Under the pieces are notes generated by a model, which was not told where the DNA came from, did not search any database, and saw nothing but the letters and a program-made list of their open reading frames with translations. Shown in pieces: positions 45,560 through 58,186 of a DNA stretch of 64,000 nucleotides (its first letter is position 1; every line of letters begins with the position of its first letter). The translations under genes were made by a program, and so were the position numbers. Source of the stretch: Cornus controversa (lineage: Eukaryota; Streptophyta; Magnoliopsida; Cornales; Cornaceae); contig CM048852.1 of the NCBI GenBank assembly GCA_026545225.1, forward strand, positions 17,774,146 through 17,838,145. The letters run 5' to 3'.

Positions 45560-47430
45560 AGCAGTGACAGCTTTAGCATGTTAAATGATAGTTGTTAGAC
45601 CAGTACTTGCAAACAAACCGATCATCTTCACACATCTGTTAGTCCCCTTTTCACAATCAGCAATAAAATCAGTGCATAATGATCTAAACAATGGTTCTAA
45701 TATGATTTTAGGATAAAATAAACTTCAGCAGTTTCAAAATTAGAATTATAATATTCTTGAAGAAAATGGAACCTCAGAAATCATCCATAATCATAATCTA
45801 ACAGAGATTGAGCTTTAGACAACAAAAGTGAACAGTAATTATGCACCACATATATGTAGCGTATATTTAGACCTCAACATAGTTTTTTCACATGAAAAGC
45901 ACTTGGATAAAAACTTGATAAGGTACTCCAAGTAGTTCTGAAATCAACTAGAGGTATGTACAATTGCAAAGAGATCCCTGAACTTATCTTCTAGCTAGTA
46001 TGTACAAAACAAATGATAATTTAAACTAGCAGAAGTAGTGACTCCCAGACCAAAAGCAATTTAGGCAATCAACCAGTGCTTGAGCCCCAATTTGAGTGTG
46101 AATAGTGCAACTGATTGAGTTTTGTATACCACAGATGTGAAGCATGCATCAGTTCCGGAGTGTTCAGGTGTATTGACAAATGTATATGCACCTTAAGCAC
46201 ATTATAGCATTCAGTTCCAGAGTGTTTAGCAGGTGTATTGACAAATGTATATGCACCTTAAGCACATTATAGCATTAATTCTAATTAAAGCACACTAAGT
46301 TTCAGGACAGCAGCTGTGTATGCAGTTAAACAAAGCATCAACATGTCAGATTTTGAAAATAGTGATGACTTAACCAAATAAGCACAAATCAGAAGTCAAA
46401 CACCTTTAATTGGACTTGCACAAGCTAAATGGAGTTCAACATCTTAAAGGCTAGTCAATATATGAATCAAGGACCTCTGTTAATCTTGACAGCAAACTGA
46501 AAAGCAATTCTAGGGTTTCAGATACACTTAACTTTGGGGGAAATGAGCACAATCATCATTTCAATCCATAACAAAGCTAATCCATGATACACATATGCAC
46601 CTGTGAAAAGTGTGCATACACAGATTTAAAAATCAAATTCATGTCCGCCCGTGAAACAGCTGAGAACTACTGAGCTGAAGAATGTGTCGTCGAAACATCT
46701 GAGTCACCATAGTTCAGCACACAGATTTATCACTATATCTCTCAATCTCTCACTCACTCTTGCTTTATCGTGTATATCTGTCACAACTACCTCACTCTCT
46801 CTCAATAATGCAAAATCTAAACCCTAATGTGGGTGTAGATCTAAGAACTGAAATTCCCTCTCACTGTAGCTCTGTGTGCTCTTTCTAATAAGTCACCAAA
46901 ACCTAGCTCAGTGGTGGTCTCTCTCTTCAATTACTTTCACTAGAACTCATTTGTAATATCCTTGGTGGTGGTGTCGTACCCATCTCTCTCTGTTTCTCTC
47001 ACTAGCAAGCCACCCACACCCACATCGAGCTCTCTAGCAGACAAAGGTGTTGGAGCTTATGTTTCTTAGTCTAAAGCTCTCTCACAGCCCACTCAACCGA
47101 GACATGGTGTATAGCATGTAATATATATGTGGTTTGGAATGATTCAATGGTTGAAAATACAAGATAAGGTTGACACCTCTTTTTTTTGTCCTGCAGTGCA
47201 TTTTGAATCTGGCCAATGATTGGCATGGTCCTCATTGAGTGACACATGGCAGCCTCCTACAACCACACTTGAAATGACAAAAATACCCTTGAAAGGTCTG
47301 TTAGTAGTGTTAAGATATTCATAGAGAAGTAACAAGCATAATTGAGACATTTGAGAGGACAGAATACATTTTTACAATAAAAGAGCAAACATATCACTAC
47401 ACGGGGCATAGACCACAACACTCTTCAAAT
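45560..47430. other. No gene recognised; one short duplication
   Basis: AT-rich. A ~47-bp block starting CAGGTGTATTGACAAATG is duplicated at about 46165-46211 and 46229-46276. CT-rich stretches near 46740-47090. I see nothing with protein similarity. Confidence 0.5.
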
Positions 47431-47439
47431 ATTATTTCA

Positions 47440-47951
47440 GAATCAGTCCACTAGTCGAAGGCACTCCTGAGCTACGATGAGGTGAATGACTAGACCTCAT
47501 TTCATTGACTAGACCAGTTGTTTCGAAGGTATCGTTTGGCCTTCCATGCTCGTTTACATTATTTTTCAAGAAAAGTATTAGAGCATCACTAAATATAAAA
47601 GAGAGATTCAAACCCAAAAGTAACCAATCCATCCAACAAAATGCCATGCACAATATATAGAATACACACTGGTTATGAATAGTGCAAGACGTTCATGGCG
47701 CAATGCGAATGCCAACCCTGCAATCCAAAGAACTCTAATCTCAGTGCTGTTGGAAGAAAAATTAACATAGAGACGGATAAAGATGATAGTTCCACATTAA
47801 AAGAAAGGTCAAGAAGATTACCTCCAAAGAAGATGATGCGTGCCGATGTCCAAAAGCTTCCATGAAACCATTGGAAAACAATTCCAGAAATGGCAATAAA
47901 AAAAATTGCCATGGCCAAGAAAACAAGAAGTCCCATCAAAGTAGCTATGAC
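47440..47951 (-). pseudogene. DnaJ (Jiv-like) membrane protein gene fragment
   Basis: Two exons on the minus strand. 47951-47822 encodes VIATLMGLLVF.., then WFHGSFWTSARIIFFG; donor GTAATC. 47717-47450 follows acceptor GGATTGCAG and gives LAFALRHERLALF, SVYSIYCAW, LLLGLNLSF, SDALILFLKNNVNE and SGVPSTSG. These match the membrane-spanning region just before the J domain in plant Jiv/DNAJC14-like proteins. Two single-base frameshifts are visible: one near 47627 (between VGWIG and LLLGLNL) and one near 47452 (after STSG, where DSEII resumes in another frame). The J-domain exons are absent. The intron is retained, so this is a DNA-level copy. A broken fragment. Confidence 0.65.
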
Positions 47952-48639
47952 CTGACTGTTCAAGAAGATAAAAGAATCGTAGAAGTCAATTGCTCAAGTA
48001 CAAAATTTATTTCTCAAAGAATTGTTAACATGAAGAATACAATAAATGCTACTACTTTATTCATCAGGCCATTGGGCCAGTTAGTATAACTTCTCCTCCC
48101 CGAGCTCACAGTGGGTAATGTCAGGGTGTGCGAACAACAATATTTACCAAACAAAAAAAAAATGCTACTACACTAAGATGGCAGCACATGGAAGCTGATT
48201 GATCCATTAGATTCAATAAAACATTTGAAGGAAGAAATTCATAATCCAAAATGGGATCAATAAAGAAACTGGAAGGAACCACCAGAAGTAATGAGATGAT
48301 ATCAATTGTAAGAATCATTAGTACTACTTTTTGTAATGAGCACATTAGCAATTAACTAGAACTAAGAAACCATGCACTTGAACACTAGTTTAACTTTCAC
48401 GGACATAGAGAGTATTCATATATTATAAAAACAAAACCAAAATAAAGGTATGATTGGTTTCAAAAATAAATAATTAAATAGTGAAGTAAATGGTTATATT
48501 AAAGGTGGAGAAAATCGTGAATTAAATAATGGTATGACCGAACCCAAATGAAATATGGGCTGCCTATCTTTCCCAGCCATTAGCGACGTGGTGGGAATCA
48601 AGTCGAACGTAGTTCGTCCCAAGGGCCGAATTCAAGAAT

Positions 48640-51340
48640 TTGGGTTATTCAGAGATCACTTTGAAGGAAACATAGGAGTGATTTAAAAAGAGCTTTTAAA
48701 AGCAATTTGAGAAGAGTCTTGCCAAAGATGTTTTGAAAATAGTGAATGATTCTTGGAAAACTGGATTTAAAATTTGAGAAGATTTTTTTAAAAAGATATT
48801 TTGCAAGGAATTGCCTAAGAGATTTTAAACATTTGTTCAGAGTTCTTAAAAATGTACTTTGAAAAAGAATATCCTTGAAAAAGGTGGTCAATTAATGAGT
48901 AGCATTAATTCAACTATGTTCAAACCAACATTTGATCAACTGTTTATATTCCCAAGCACCATCTATGAACCTTATCTTAAAAAAACATATGAGAAATAAT
49001 TTTTTGTTGACATGTATTGTTCCTTCGGTATCAAACCACATGTTGTTGAGTTTTCTTGATTAACAAGTCATCAACGATCAAAGAGGACTTTACTTGGGGT
49101 TGTAATGGGGCTTTAGGTAAAGTGCTTTGAGAAAGAAATGTTATATTAGGCTCAAAATATGACGCATAATCAGGAGATAAACTAAGGATCACTCAAAAAC
49201 TATCCCAGTTTGGGACAAGACAGAAAATGTTGCTCGTCGTGTGAGACTTTAATAAGCGAGAGCTTTCAATCCTTAAATGATCTTCGCCAATCGAAGAGGT
49301 CTTCGATTTGGACTGTAATGTGGGCTAGGTGTAGGGTAACCAAGGAAAAGATATCAAGGCTCAAAGATATTACTTTAATGCGGGGTTCATAAACCGTGAT
49401 CACTGTAAAAGATAAACTGCCCAGCTTGGGACAAGTTTTCTATGTTAGTCTAGAAAAAAGTTTTTTTAACTATACAATCATCCTTAATTTGAGAGGACTT
49501 TACATGGGTTGTAATGTGGTCTATGGATTTATAGGTGATGAAGAAAAAGGTATGAAAGGCTCAAAATTAATGTGAAATGGGGTAAAATACCAAGGATCAT
49601 CTTCAATCTTCTTAAACTTTGGTAACATACGGTCGGAGCATTGACTGAATTTGAAGTATATGCCCAGTGAGAATCGAACCCAAGACGTCCGAGTTTACGG
49701 CTCGCCCCAGTAGATTCTTTAATCACTAGACCAACTTTACTTTCGCCTTCTTTTTATGATGCCCTGTGAGACTCGAATCCAAGACGTCCGGGTTTACGGC
49801 TCGCCCCGGTAGATTCTTTAATCACTAGACCAACTTTACTTTCGCCTTTCTTTTATAATGCCCTGTGAGAATCGAACCCAAGACGTCCGGGTTAACGGCT
49901 CGCCCCGGTAGATTTTTTAAACAATGGGCCTTATTTACTTTTGCCTTTCTTGTAATTTGTCTTCTTTTTATTGTGAAGGAATAATCAATCCAAGCTGCCC
50001 CATCTTCAGTTACAAATGAACAACACACTTGTAATGATCCTTGGTAGGTTTAGAAGAAGAAATGTAACCAGGCTCAATGGGTTCATCAATGGAAACAATA
50101 ATAGATGATGGATAATACAAACGATGGCCTCTCTTCATTTTAATTTAGATTGCATAGTCATCAAAACTTTTACTAGTCTAAGTAGTATCTCAATAAAATC
50201 TATGGGGTGTGGGGTGTGATCATCAGTGGGTATAAGAAAGGAATATTCATCATGGCACTAGGGGTTAGCAATGGATATATATCACTGTAGGATAGCAGAA
50301 ATGAGGGCCTCTTGTCCTTTTAGCTATAATCACTTAGGTATTAAAGCTCTTGCCTATTATCATCTCACTGTCTTCGTCATGGTGATCCCTAGCTTGGGGT
50401 TAATGAAAGGAATAAAACTGGATCAAAAGGGTTATCAATGGTGATATTTGTATTAACATGGGGTAGAGAAAATGATGGCCTCTCATCCTTTCATATTTAA
50501 CTAGTTAATCTCAAAAGCTCATTTGACATAGAGATATCTACCGAATGAATTGAACATGTACTTCAAAATTCTGGCTACACTCGGTCCATATTGTGCTTGG
50601 GATGTAAACAATGCATTTCACTTGTTAATTTGAACACTTAAGAATGAACGATACTCATAAATTTGCACCTACAATATCACAAACTGGAAATATCTTGAAT
50701 TTTGGAAAAAGAGCTTTTGAAAAAATGTATTTTAGATGAGGCATAGTAATATTTAAGAAGGTTAGTTAAAAATACAAAGGATGGATTTTGTATGAAAACT
50801 TTATTTTGAACTTAAAAAATGTGATTTTTATGAATATTAATTAAAGTGGCATCTTTTAGAAAATTTGACGAGATGGATTTTAGAAAGTCATCGAAAAGGA
50901 GTTTAAAATGGTGATTCCCATGAAAATCATAAAGAAATAGTTTAGAATGGTGAATTTTGAAATTAAGATGATGATTTTTTTTTATTGAAAAATCAAAGAT
51001 CAAGATTAGATGACCATGAAAATGGTTATTTTGAACACCTAAAAGGGTTTTGAAACAGCCCCAGCCTTGGTTGGGGGTTGAGCTAACCCAGGTTATTATT
51101 CAATCTTTTTAATTCTTGGGGAGGTGGGTTGGCTGACATCCTAAGGATCACAACTTTCCCTTTATGGCATCTTGAAAAATATATTTGTGAGCATGGAAAT
51201 GATATCCAAATGGACATACTATCCACATTATTTTGTCAAGCAAAAGTAACAGGAATATTTAAAACACGTGAAGAAATATTATCCAAGTTATTTCATTAAG
51301 CAAATATGGAACTTGAAGCAATAATATTAAAAATTATGCA
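48640..51340. repeat. Dispersed repeat R1, copy 2
   Basis: Homologous to 24047-25068 and 38743 onward, and uninterrupted at the site where the gypsy element sits in copy 1 (GGTGATCCCTAGC at about 50390). It lacks the 146-bp array. No coding similarity. The left and right ends are approximate. Confidence 0.65.
49661..49930 (-). repeat. Three tandem tRNA-like (SINE-head) units
   Basis: Minus strand, each unit reads TGGTCTAGTGATTAAAGAAT (A-box region), then CCGGGGCGAGCCGTAAAC, then CTTGGGTTCGATTCTCAC (B box). Starts on the plus strand are near 49661, 49755 and 49856, period ~95 bp. Better preserved than the trio in the other R1 copy. Cloverleaf pairing is incomplete, so these are tRNA-related sequences, not tRNA genes. 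Confidence 0.65.
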
Positions 51341-52560
51341 GAAAGTAAATGCTTAAGAGAAAGTTGTGGGACTCCCTCCTATCAAAACTTGATTTGAGCC
51401 GGGGGGACAAATTCCCACTTTTTTGTCTTGTGAATTGGAATAGAAATCTGACTGATGTAGCCAAGAGTGGCAATGGGAACATCTTCAAAAACAAGAAGAA
51501 AGAAAAATACCACAAATCAGTAAGCAAAAAATGATGGGCAAGTATAAAAAGGAAAACCACATCAATTTATACTATTTACTCCCAAAAGAAAAGTTTAATT
51601 CAAAGAGAAAAAATGCAAGTAAAAAGAAAGTCACATACAGAGAGAGAGAGAGGGAGAGAGAGAGGGAGGTAGGCAGTACACCCTCACACATTTTTAAGTC
51701 ATTTAGTTTTTGTGTCTAGTAGAGACAGAAAGATAAAGAAACCAAGATATTATAACGTGCGACCACCCCAACCCAATGAGAATATCAGGACTTCGGAAGA
51801 CAAATCAATACTCCATTTTAGAAATTCGAGTGAGTGTTTAAGCTCGCCCCCATTACCTGACCACACAACCTTAGCAAGTTAAATTAACTTCCCAATGGTA
51901 TTAAATGTTAAGCATGATTTACACTTCAAGAAATAATGATTTTATTAAGAATCAAGAAGTTATTCTTTGCATTAGTATCTTAACAATTTTGCATTTCCCT
52001 TGTTAAGGATTAGTGAGTGTTTAATGTTTATTAGTCCACTAATCTTTAGAGATATATCACAAAGGGGCAATCAATAATCGTCTAAAAAGAGTAGTAAATC
52101 TAGCTCAATAAAACTTGTTGATAAGAACATAGATATTTTTTTAAAAAACTATTAAATCCACATTTGAAAGATGCAATCAACACAAAGTAAATACAATCAA
52201 CTTGCACTGAGATAACAAAGTCAAAAAATTAAGAACTAATACAAAAACAAATTAAATAGTCATATTAGTTTTAATCTCATTTCTCTTAGTTGTTCCTTTC
52301 TCTCTACTATTATGCTATTAGTGCTGAGAATAGAGATTTCAATCTCATTTCTCTTAGTTGTTCATTCCTCTCTAGTATTGTGCTATTAGTGCTGAAAATA
52401 GAGAACTTACATCATTTAAACTTATAACAAGAATTATCGAATTTCTTGGCTTCTAAAGACATATTTCTAAGAACAATATTAGGACTGTTAATTGTTCCTG
52501 TTAAACCTTCAAGCCCAAATTTTTTCAATAATTCTAAGTTCTCCAAATTTTTCTCTAAGA
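51341..52560. other. No gene recognised
   Basis: AT-rich, with an (AG)n tract at about 51638-51668 and a short duplicated block at about 52275-52400 (TCTCATTTCTCTTAGTTG twice). Nothing with protein similarity. Confidence 0.5.
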
Positions 52561-52599
52561 ATTGTAGAGTGCTCTAAGAGTAATTTGATATCCACCTTG

Positions 52600-52835
52600 G
52601 AGTAGGTAAATACTCGGTGGCGGTGCTGATATGGTCTAACCACCTTGAACCATCTAAGACTCGGTGACGGTGCTGATATGGTCTAATCATCTTGAGTCAA
52701 AATAAGCTCAGTGGCGGTGCTGATATGGTCTAACCACTTTGAGCCACCTAATACTCGGTGACGGTGCTGATATAGTCTAATCACCTTGAGTAAACAAATA
52801 ATTGGTGACGGTGCTGATATGGTCTAATCACCAAT
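52600..52835. repeat. Tandem repeat, ~45-53-bp unit, five copies
   Basis: Unit CTCGGTGACGGTGCTGATAT then GGTCTAATCACCTTGAG, from about 52610 to 52832. Confidence 0.9.
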
Positions 52836-53641
52836 GGGCAAACCAAAATATTGCCCCGGAAGTATGACGTTGGCGGAGTAGGTCAAGGTCGTGAGATAGT
52901 TGTGGGAGGCGTCCCAGGTCACATGGTTGGTAAAAATCATGTTAGGGTATCGGGTGAGACCCGAGGGAGGATGTATATCTTTATGCTTGCGTACTTACCT
53001 GTGAAGCATGTTATACTGTTTAAATGCATCTATATTGCATTTGAGATGAGCTACTTGATGAGTAGAAGATGTGGTTGTTGATTTACATTGTTTATGTAAA
53101 TGTTTTGACATATATGTTCTGTACACATATTGATATTGGATGTGTATTGCTTTTGAGCATGTTCTAAATGATTTTCATAAGTCATGTGCGGTAGATTTTG
53201 TATGTTCATATGTGCTAGAGTAGCCACATACATTGTTGGTTCATGCATGCTAGGAGGAGCATGGTCTTAAATATTGTGATATATTTAAGTGCATGTATGT
53301 TTTTGAGAATATGTGAGGATCGACCTGCTGCAGCGGTGATAGTATGGTTCTACATACCTTGTTGGGCCTTTGAGCTCACCCCCTCCCAGGTTTTGCAGGT
53401 ATTGCTGATTACGAAGTCAGTTAGGGGGATCGATGGTACCAGTTGCAGAGGCAGTAATTAAATTCCTTAGAATCTAATGTATGTCCAAGATAATGGATAG
53501 ATAGACGCATTACATTTGGATTAAATGTATGGAGCGATTATGTTGATTCAGTTCCTTCAGTTGTATTTTATTCATGTGATGTATGTATATAATACGGACA
53601 TTCAAGGACTGAGACATGTATTTTTGATCGTATTATGCATG

Positions 53642-53800
53642 TTGTAGAAATGCTGGGGGGACACGTGCCCAGAAGTGTCCATTTTGAATGTTAGATATAA
53701 ATGTTGGGGGAACACGTGCCCAGAAGTGTCCATTTTGATTATTTAGATGTGAATGCTGGGAGGACACGTACCCATAAGTGTCCAATTGAATTTAAAGCAG
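53642..53800. repeat. Tandem repeat, ~53-bp unit, three copies
   Basis: Unit contains GGGGGGACACGTGCCCAGAA then GTGTCCATTTTGA, repeated three times. Each unit carries an ACACGTGCC or ACACGTACC core. Confidence 0.9.
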
Positions 53801-54884
53801 GTATAGCATGTCAGGATCTGATTTATTAGAATGGGTCATGCCCAATTTTCGTAAAAATAATAGGAAATTGAGATTGTATGATTAGGTGGTGGTTATAGCA
53901 TGAGGGGATCTCACGGAGCTCACACCTCGGTTTTCGGGCCTCGAGAATCGGGGTGTGACACTCGACCTCATATCAATATCTAAGTGAAGCTAAAAACTAT
54001 ATGAATCTTCAAAGGTCACCTCTGTAGTTCATGAAACATCCAGCAGAAAATCTCACCTTATTGCTCATGCTAGGCACCTTTACCAGACTAAGCTGGTTCA
54101 TGGGTGTAGTTCCATTAGGAAGGGATTAGTCAGTCACTACCAAAGCATTAGAAGTTTGCTGCTGCGCCCTTAACTTTACAGCACTTTGCTCCGCGGTATC
54201 CGCTTCAATATCTTCAGCTTTTTTTAACAATGTGGACTAAATTTTGTGGAAGATATTACAGTTAGTGACAACATATGGGATAATGGTAGATATTGTGAAA
54301 ATTGTGAAATCCCATTTAATCAAATTTATTGATGAACTAAACTGACAGCATATGGGAGATATGGCAGAGCCCATGCACATACCTTGCGCTCAGGGAACTT
54401 AGGCATTTCAGCCAATATATCCATTAAAGCTGCACCTCTCTTGCTCAGTGCAAAATATTCAGCAGCTCGTTGCTGAATCTCAACATCAATGCAACTCTCA
54501 TATCCGAAATGATGGACGTTTGATAAATAAATTTCGACGTATTTTGTGATAAAGCAAAACCACAACTCCAAAATAACAAAATTAGGAATTTGTATAGGTT
54601 TTTCGCACTTGCTAAATATTGCCCAAATCTGATTTTGTAGTTCGGCGTCTGGGGGTTGAGAGTGCATCAAAATCTTAGCATATGTTGAAAGAAGAACAAG
54701 AATTGTTGAAGTCCTGAAGATAAAGTATGCCCATTAGGATACTTAAAATGGGCAGCAAATATTAACAAGAGAGGATAAGAGCAACAAAGATTCAAGTGCC
54801 CTTACGAAACAGTAGGAAGTTTCTCATGTATGATGCTAAAAATTTCCTGCAGACTACAACCAGGCCGTCGAGCCAAAAGGTGGC

Positions 54885-57678
54885 TGTAACAACCCAAATT
54901 TTTTATGAAGGAATTTAAATTTTTCTTCATGGGCAATATGGTAAAAACATAAATGGTATGGGGGAATTAAGTAGTATCTACCTAAAAGGATAGTAACTAT
55001 TCTACAATGGAACAAGGGAGACCTCGGACATGCTAAGTATGTCACCAAACGAAGGGGTAAATGGATATTAGAGATAAATAGAATGTGTTGGTGACTAGGG
55101 TTTATTTGGGGGTGACAACCAAATAAAGAAGGTAGAGAGAGAGAAGTCTTGGAGAAGAAGACTCACCATTCCTAAGGAGAATTATCTTCAAGTTTGTGTA
55201 AGTTCTATTCTCTCTTCCCTACAATGTCTGGTATGCTTAGTAATATATATGATTAAATGCAACTATTTTTTTCTTAAACTGTGTAGGAATATGATTTCGT
55301 ATGGATCTACGCTTGAGGTGCTGCTGCACTGAGAAAGAACAATATATGCTAATCTGTGGGTTGATAAGTATTTGATGTATTGGTGGTTGGAAACAATTGA
55401 TAGTGGAAATATTTGGTTATTAGATTTGGTGGATGAATGTGTTGTATTGGGGAAGGCTATGGGTATACTTTGGTTTTTATATATACATATACAGGTGATA
55501 TAGACCCATATATGAACTGTAAATCACTTGAATGAATCATGTTCATAATTTAGTTGTTGCTTGGTGAGTTGGAATACGTGGTTAACATTGAGATTCTCAA
55601 GCCATATAGCTTCTGCTCAAAGTTGTATTTATATATATAGATATATACATGTTACATATACAAATGCACAAGAAATTTGAGGTAGAAGATAAGAGTTGGG
55701 ATCTGATTTTTTTTTTTTTATTGATAAATATAGTGTAGTTTTGTGTTTTGGAAAGTGATTTCATGAACTAATATAATGCATTATGGTGTTGACTGAAGTT
55801 AGAATGGATGGGTTATATGAACCCTAGAAACTTGAAATTGGGGATTCTTGATTCAGGCCATGGATGGAGGAGATTCTTGTACCAATTGAAAGCTTAGATG
55901 AAGAGGAGTAGTTTGGTGTATAAAATGAGTGGCATGGTGGTCGGAATAGGCTGAAAAGGTGCTGGAATACACTGTCGGCGAGGAGTGTACAACAGGTTCT
56001 GCCGAATGAGAATTGGAGGTAGAAGATGATGAATAGGGGTTGCGCAAAGCCCACGCGCGCTGCCGGAGCGTGGGTCCTGTTCCAGTGGCTGGCCAGGACC
56101 GGAGAAGTGTTGGTCTGGTCCAACTCGTCGAGCCCAACCTCTGGGCCCAGTTTTGGGGCCACCCAGAATAACAATAATTAAAAATGTAGAAAATTAGGAA
56201 AAATTCTTTAAAAATAGCGATAAATGCTGAAAGATTTCTGAAAAATCAAATTAGTCTTTTTAGGGAAAAATATGTTTGAAGTTATAGATTTGGACTAGAT
56301 TTAGTCACATTAGTTATTTATTTAGTATAAAAAGTAGGCTTTTAAGCACAAAAACCGAGAGTGCGAATTATCAATGAATAGTTAGGTTCTGAAATTTTAC
56401 CGGTAGCTAAGATAGATATGATGACACATTCTTAGGTACACTACTCTCACTAGACTGGGTCTGTACATTATAATTAAATTTAGAATGTCTAGAGTATGCA
56501 TGCATGGGGTGTGTGTGTGGGTGTACGCGTACGCGTGTGTGGGTGTGTGGCCAATGGTGACGGTTGAAATTACTGGAGTGTGTATATGTCCCTCCAGCGT
56601 GGAGTTGCAGGTCCCTCTAGCACAGAGTGTGTCCCTCCACATGATTCATATTTTCATGAAATGTGTATATGTCCCTCCATCATGGAGTTGGGCGTCCCTT
56701 TGGCACAGAGTGAGTGTCCCTCCACATTCCTTATTATTACAATGGAGTGCAGGTCCCTCCGATGTGGAGTGTGTGTCCCTCCATACTATTCGTGTTGTGT
56801 GGAATGTGTATGTTTCTCTGATTTGGAGTGTGTGTGTCCCTCCACATCATTTGTCTCACGATCTGGACATGGTTCATACTTGTTAATTCTCTGAAAAAAC
56901 TTGAGTTGTATTTTTGTTCCTCCACACTTCAGGATATATTATATCTAGTGATCTCTTGTGAAGATTATGGTCATAGATTGATGGAATGAAAGTGGGGTTC
57001 AATGAGGCCATGAGTTAAACTTGTTAAGATATCTTTCAGTGTTAGGGTGCACACCGTATTGACCGGTAGATTTGAAATGTTTGAGTTAAAGTAGGAGATG
57101 GAACCTGAATATCCTGTTAGTTATTGTTAAGTACTTGAAGATATAAAAGAAAAAACTTTCTTTCTCGTAAATTAATGCACCGTACAATTATTTATATTAA
57201 TTAATTTACTGTAGTAGCTGCTAAAGTATAGTAGTTATTGTCGGTTAGTTAGAACATTACTTATTGGGCTTTTAAGTTCACCCCTTATTTTTCCCCCATA
57301 TTTCAGGTGCGTGAAACCAACATCTATAGCGTATTGGATATTGGAGGAGGATTCCACATGAGGATTGATCCAGTCGATCCTTATTATGGTTTTCTTTTAT
57401 TTTAGTTATTGAAACCACTTATATAGTAAGGGTCATTATAAACGAATAACTTTGATTTTGTTGTATTTAATTTTTCTGGATATCAGTTGGTTATATAACA
57501 TGAACACATATTTTGTTTGTTACCTCTTTCATACGGGAACATTATGAGAACAGGTTGTGTGAATATTATTAATTCTATGCTAAGATGTGGATTCAATGGT
57601 GATGATTGTGGAATTAAGTCAACCACAGGTTGAGTGGAGGGTCTGATATACCCCGACCTCAACTTGGGGGTGTGACAG
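54885..57678 (+). mobile_element. Solo LTR of a Tekay/Del-like gypsy element
   Basis: About 2.8 kb bounded by TGTAACAACCC and GGGGGTGTGACA, with a perfect 5-bp target duplication GTGGC (54880-54884 and 57679-57683). There is no internal region, so it is a solo LTR left by LTR recombination. It lies inside an alpha-adaptin exon fragment, so it came after that fragment. It contains a minisatellite at 56575-56870. Confidence 0.8.
56575..56870. repeat. Tandem repeat in solo LTR (GTCCCTCCA units)
   Basis: Irregular repeats around GTGTCCCTCCACAT and GGAGTTGCAGGTCCCTC, about six to eight occurrences with variable spacing. Confidence 0.75.
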
Positions 57679-57952
57679 TGGCTGTACATATTTTCCAAGG
57701 AGATAAGCACTTAACTACTCCATAGAAACAAATTCGAAAATATATTAACAAAGTGAAATATAAATGATCCAATAGAAAATTATTTCAGCAATTAATCTTC
57801 ACTCACGAAATCAAGTTATAAAATGAACAAGAACAATGGTACAGGAAGTCACAAAAGAGAGGTAAAAATCCCATTCTTCATGTCAATTGGTGATGCAAAA
57901 CTAGCAAAATACTTTGCTATAACATGTTACTCTCCATTGACCTACTATTGAA

Positions 57953-58186
57953 GTGACAAATCCAAGAGATAAGAGTGCAACTATGATAGGCTCTTCAACA
58001 GTCTTAGATGGCGGAAGATTTCCCAGTCCTGGCTATTCCTCTAACCTACAACAGTCATCTTGCTCGACTAACACGCAACAACCTCTTTTAAACAATAAAT
58101 TTAATGAATTTCTCTCGAAGTATCTCAGAAATGAATTTAAACAATATCCAAATTTTAAATCCAAAATCACGAGTGAAAAACATTAG
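57953..58186 (+). other. Unexplained 77-codon open stretch
   Basis: A plus-strand frame reads SSTVLDGGRFPSPGYSSN, then polar LQQSSCSTNTQQPLLNN, then NEFLSKYLRNEFKQYP, ending in a stop. The composition is unlike surrounding noncoding DNA, but I recognise no domain. It lies between gene fragments that run the other way. It could be chance or another captured exon. Confidence 0.25.

Larger units (their letters stand above)
52570..53960 (+). mobile_element. LTR-like tract, 3' part, with two minisatellites
   Basis: Ends CGGGGTGTGACA, like the solo LTR ending at 57678, and has the same TTTGAGCTCACCCCC...TTTTGCAGG block near 53370. No matching left end or target duplication found; probably a truncated gypsy LTR. 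Confidence 0.5.
54057..57710 (-). pseudogene. AP2A: AP-2 complex alpha-adaptin gene fragment (four exons)
   Basis: Alpha-adaptin is the large subunit of the clathrin adaptor AP-2. The minus-strand pieces are: about 57710-57679 with 54884-54806 (SAYLLG, then HLLARRPGC and EIFSIIHEKLPTVS); 54713-54609 (TSTILVLLSTYAKILMH, QPPDAELQNQIWAIF); 54503-54383 (YESCIDVEIQQRAAEYF, ALMDILAEMPKFPER); 54236-54057 (LLKKAEDIEADTAEQSA, KLRAQQQTSNALVVTD, LVKVPSM). They cover the end of the trunk and start of the hinge. Introns are retained (92, 105 and 146 bp). Defects: in-frame TAA at 54126-54128, a GG instead of AG acceptor at 54504-54505, an apparent 4-bp insertion near 57690, and a solo LTR splitting one exon. 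The N- and C-terminal parts are missing. Clearly a pseudogene. Confidence 0.88.

Noticed and set aside
48121-48351. Possible further upstream DnaJ exon (LLLVVPSSFF on the minus strand)
   Set aside because: Only weak resemblance to the RLGTTSFF segment of the family, with no clear splice sites.
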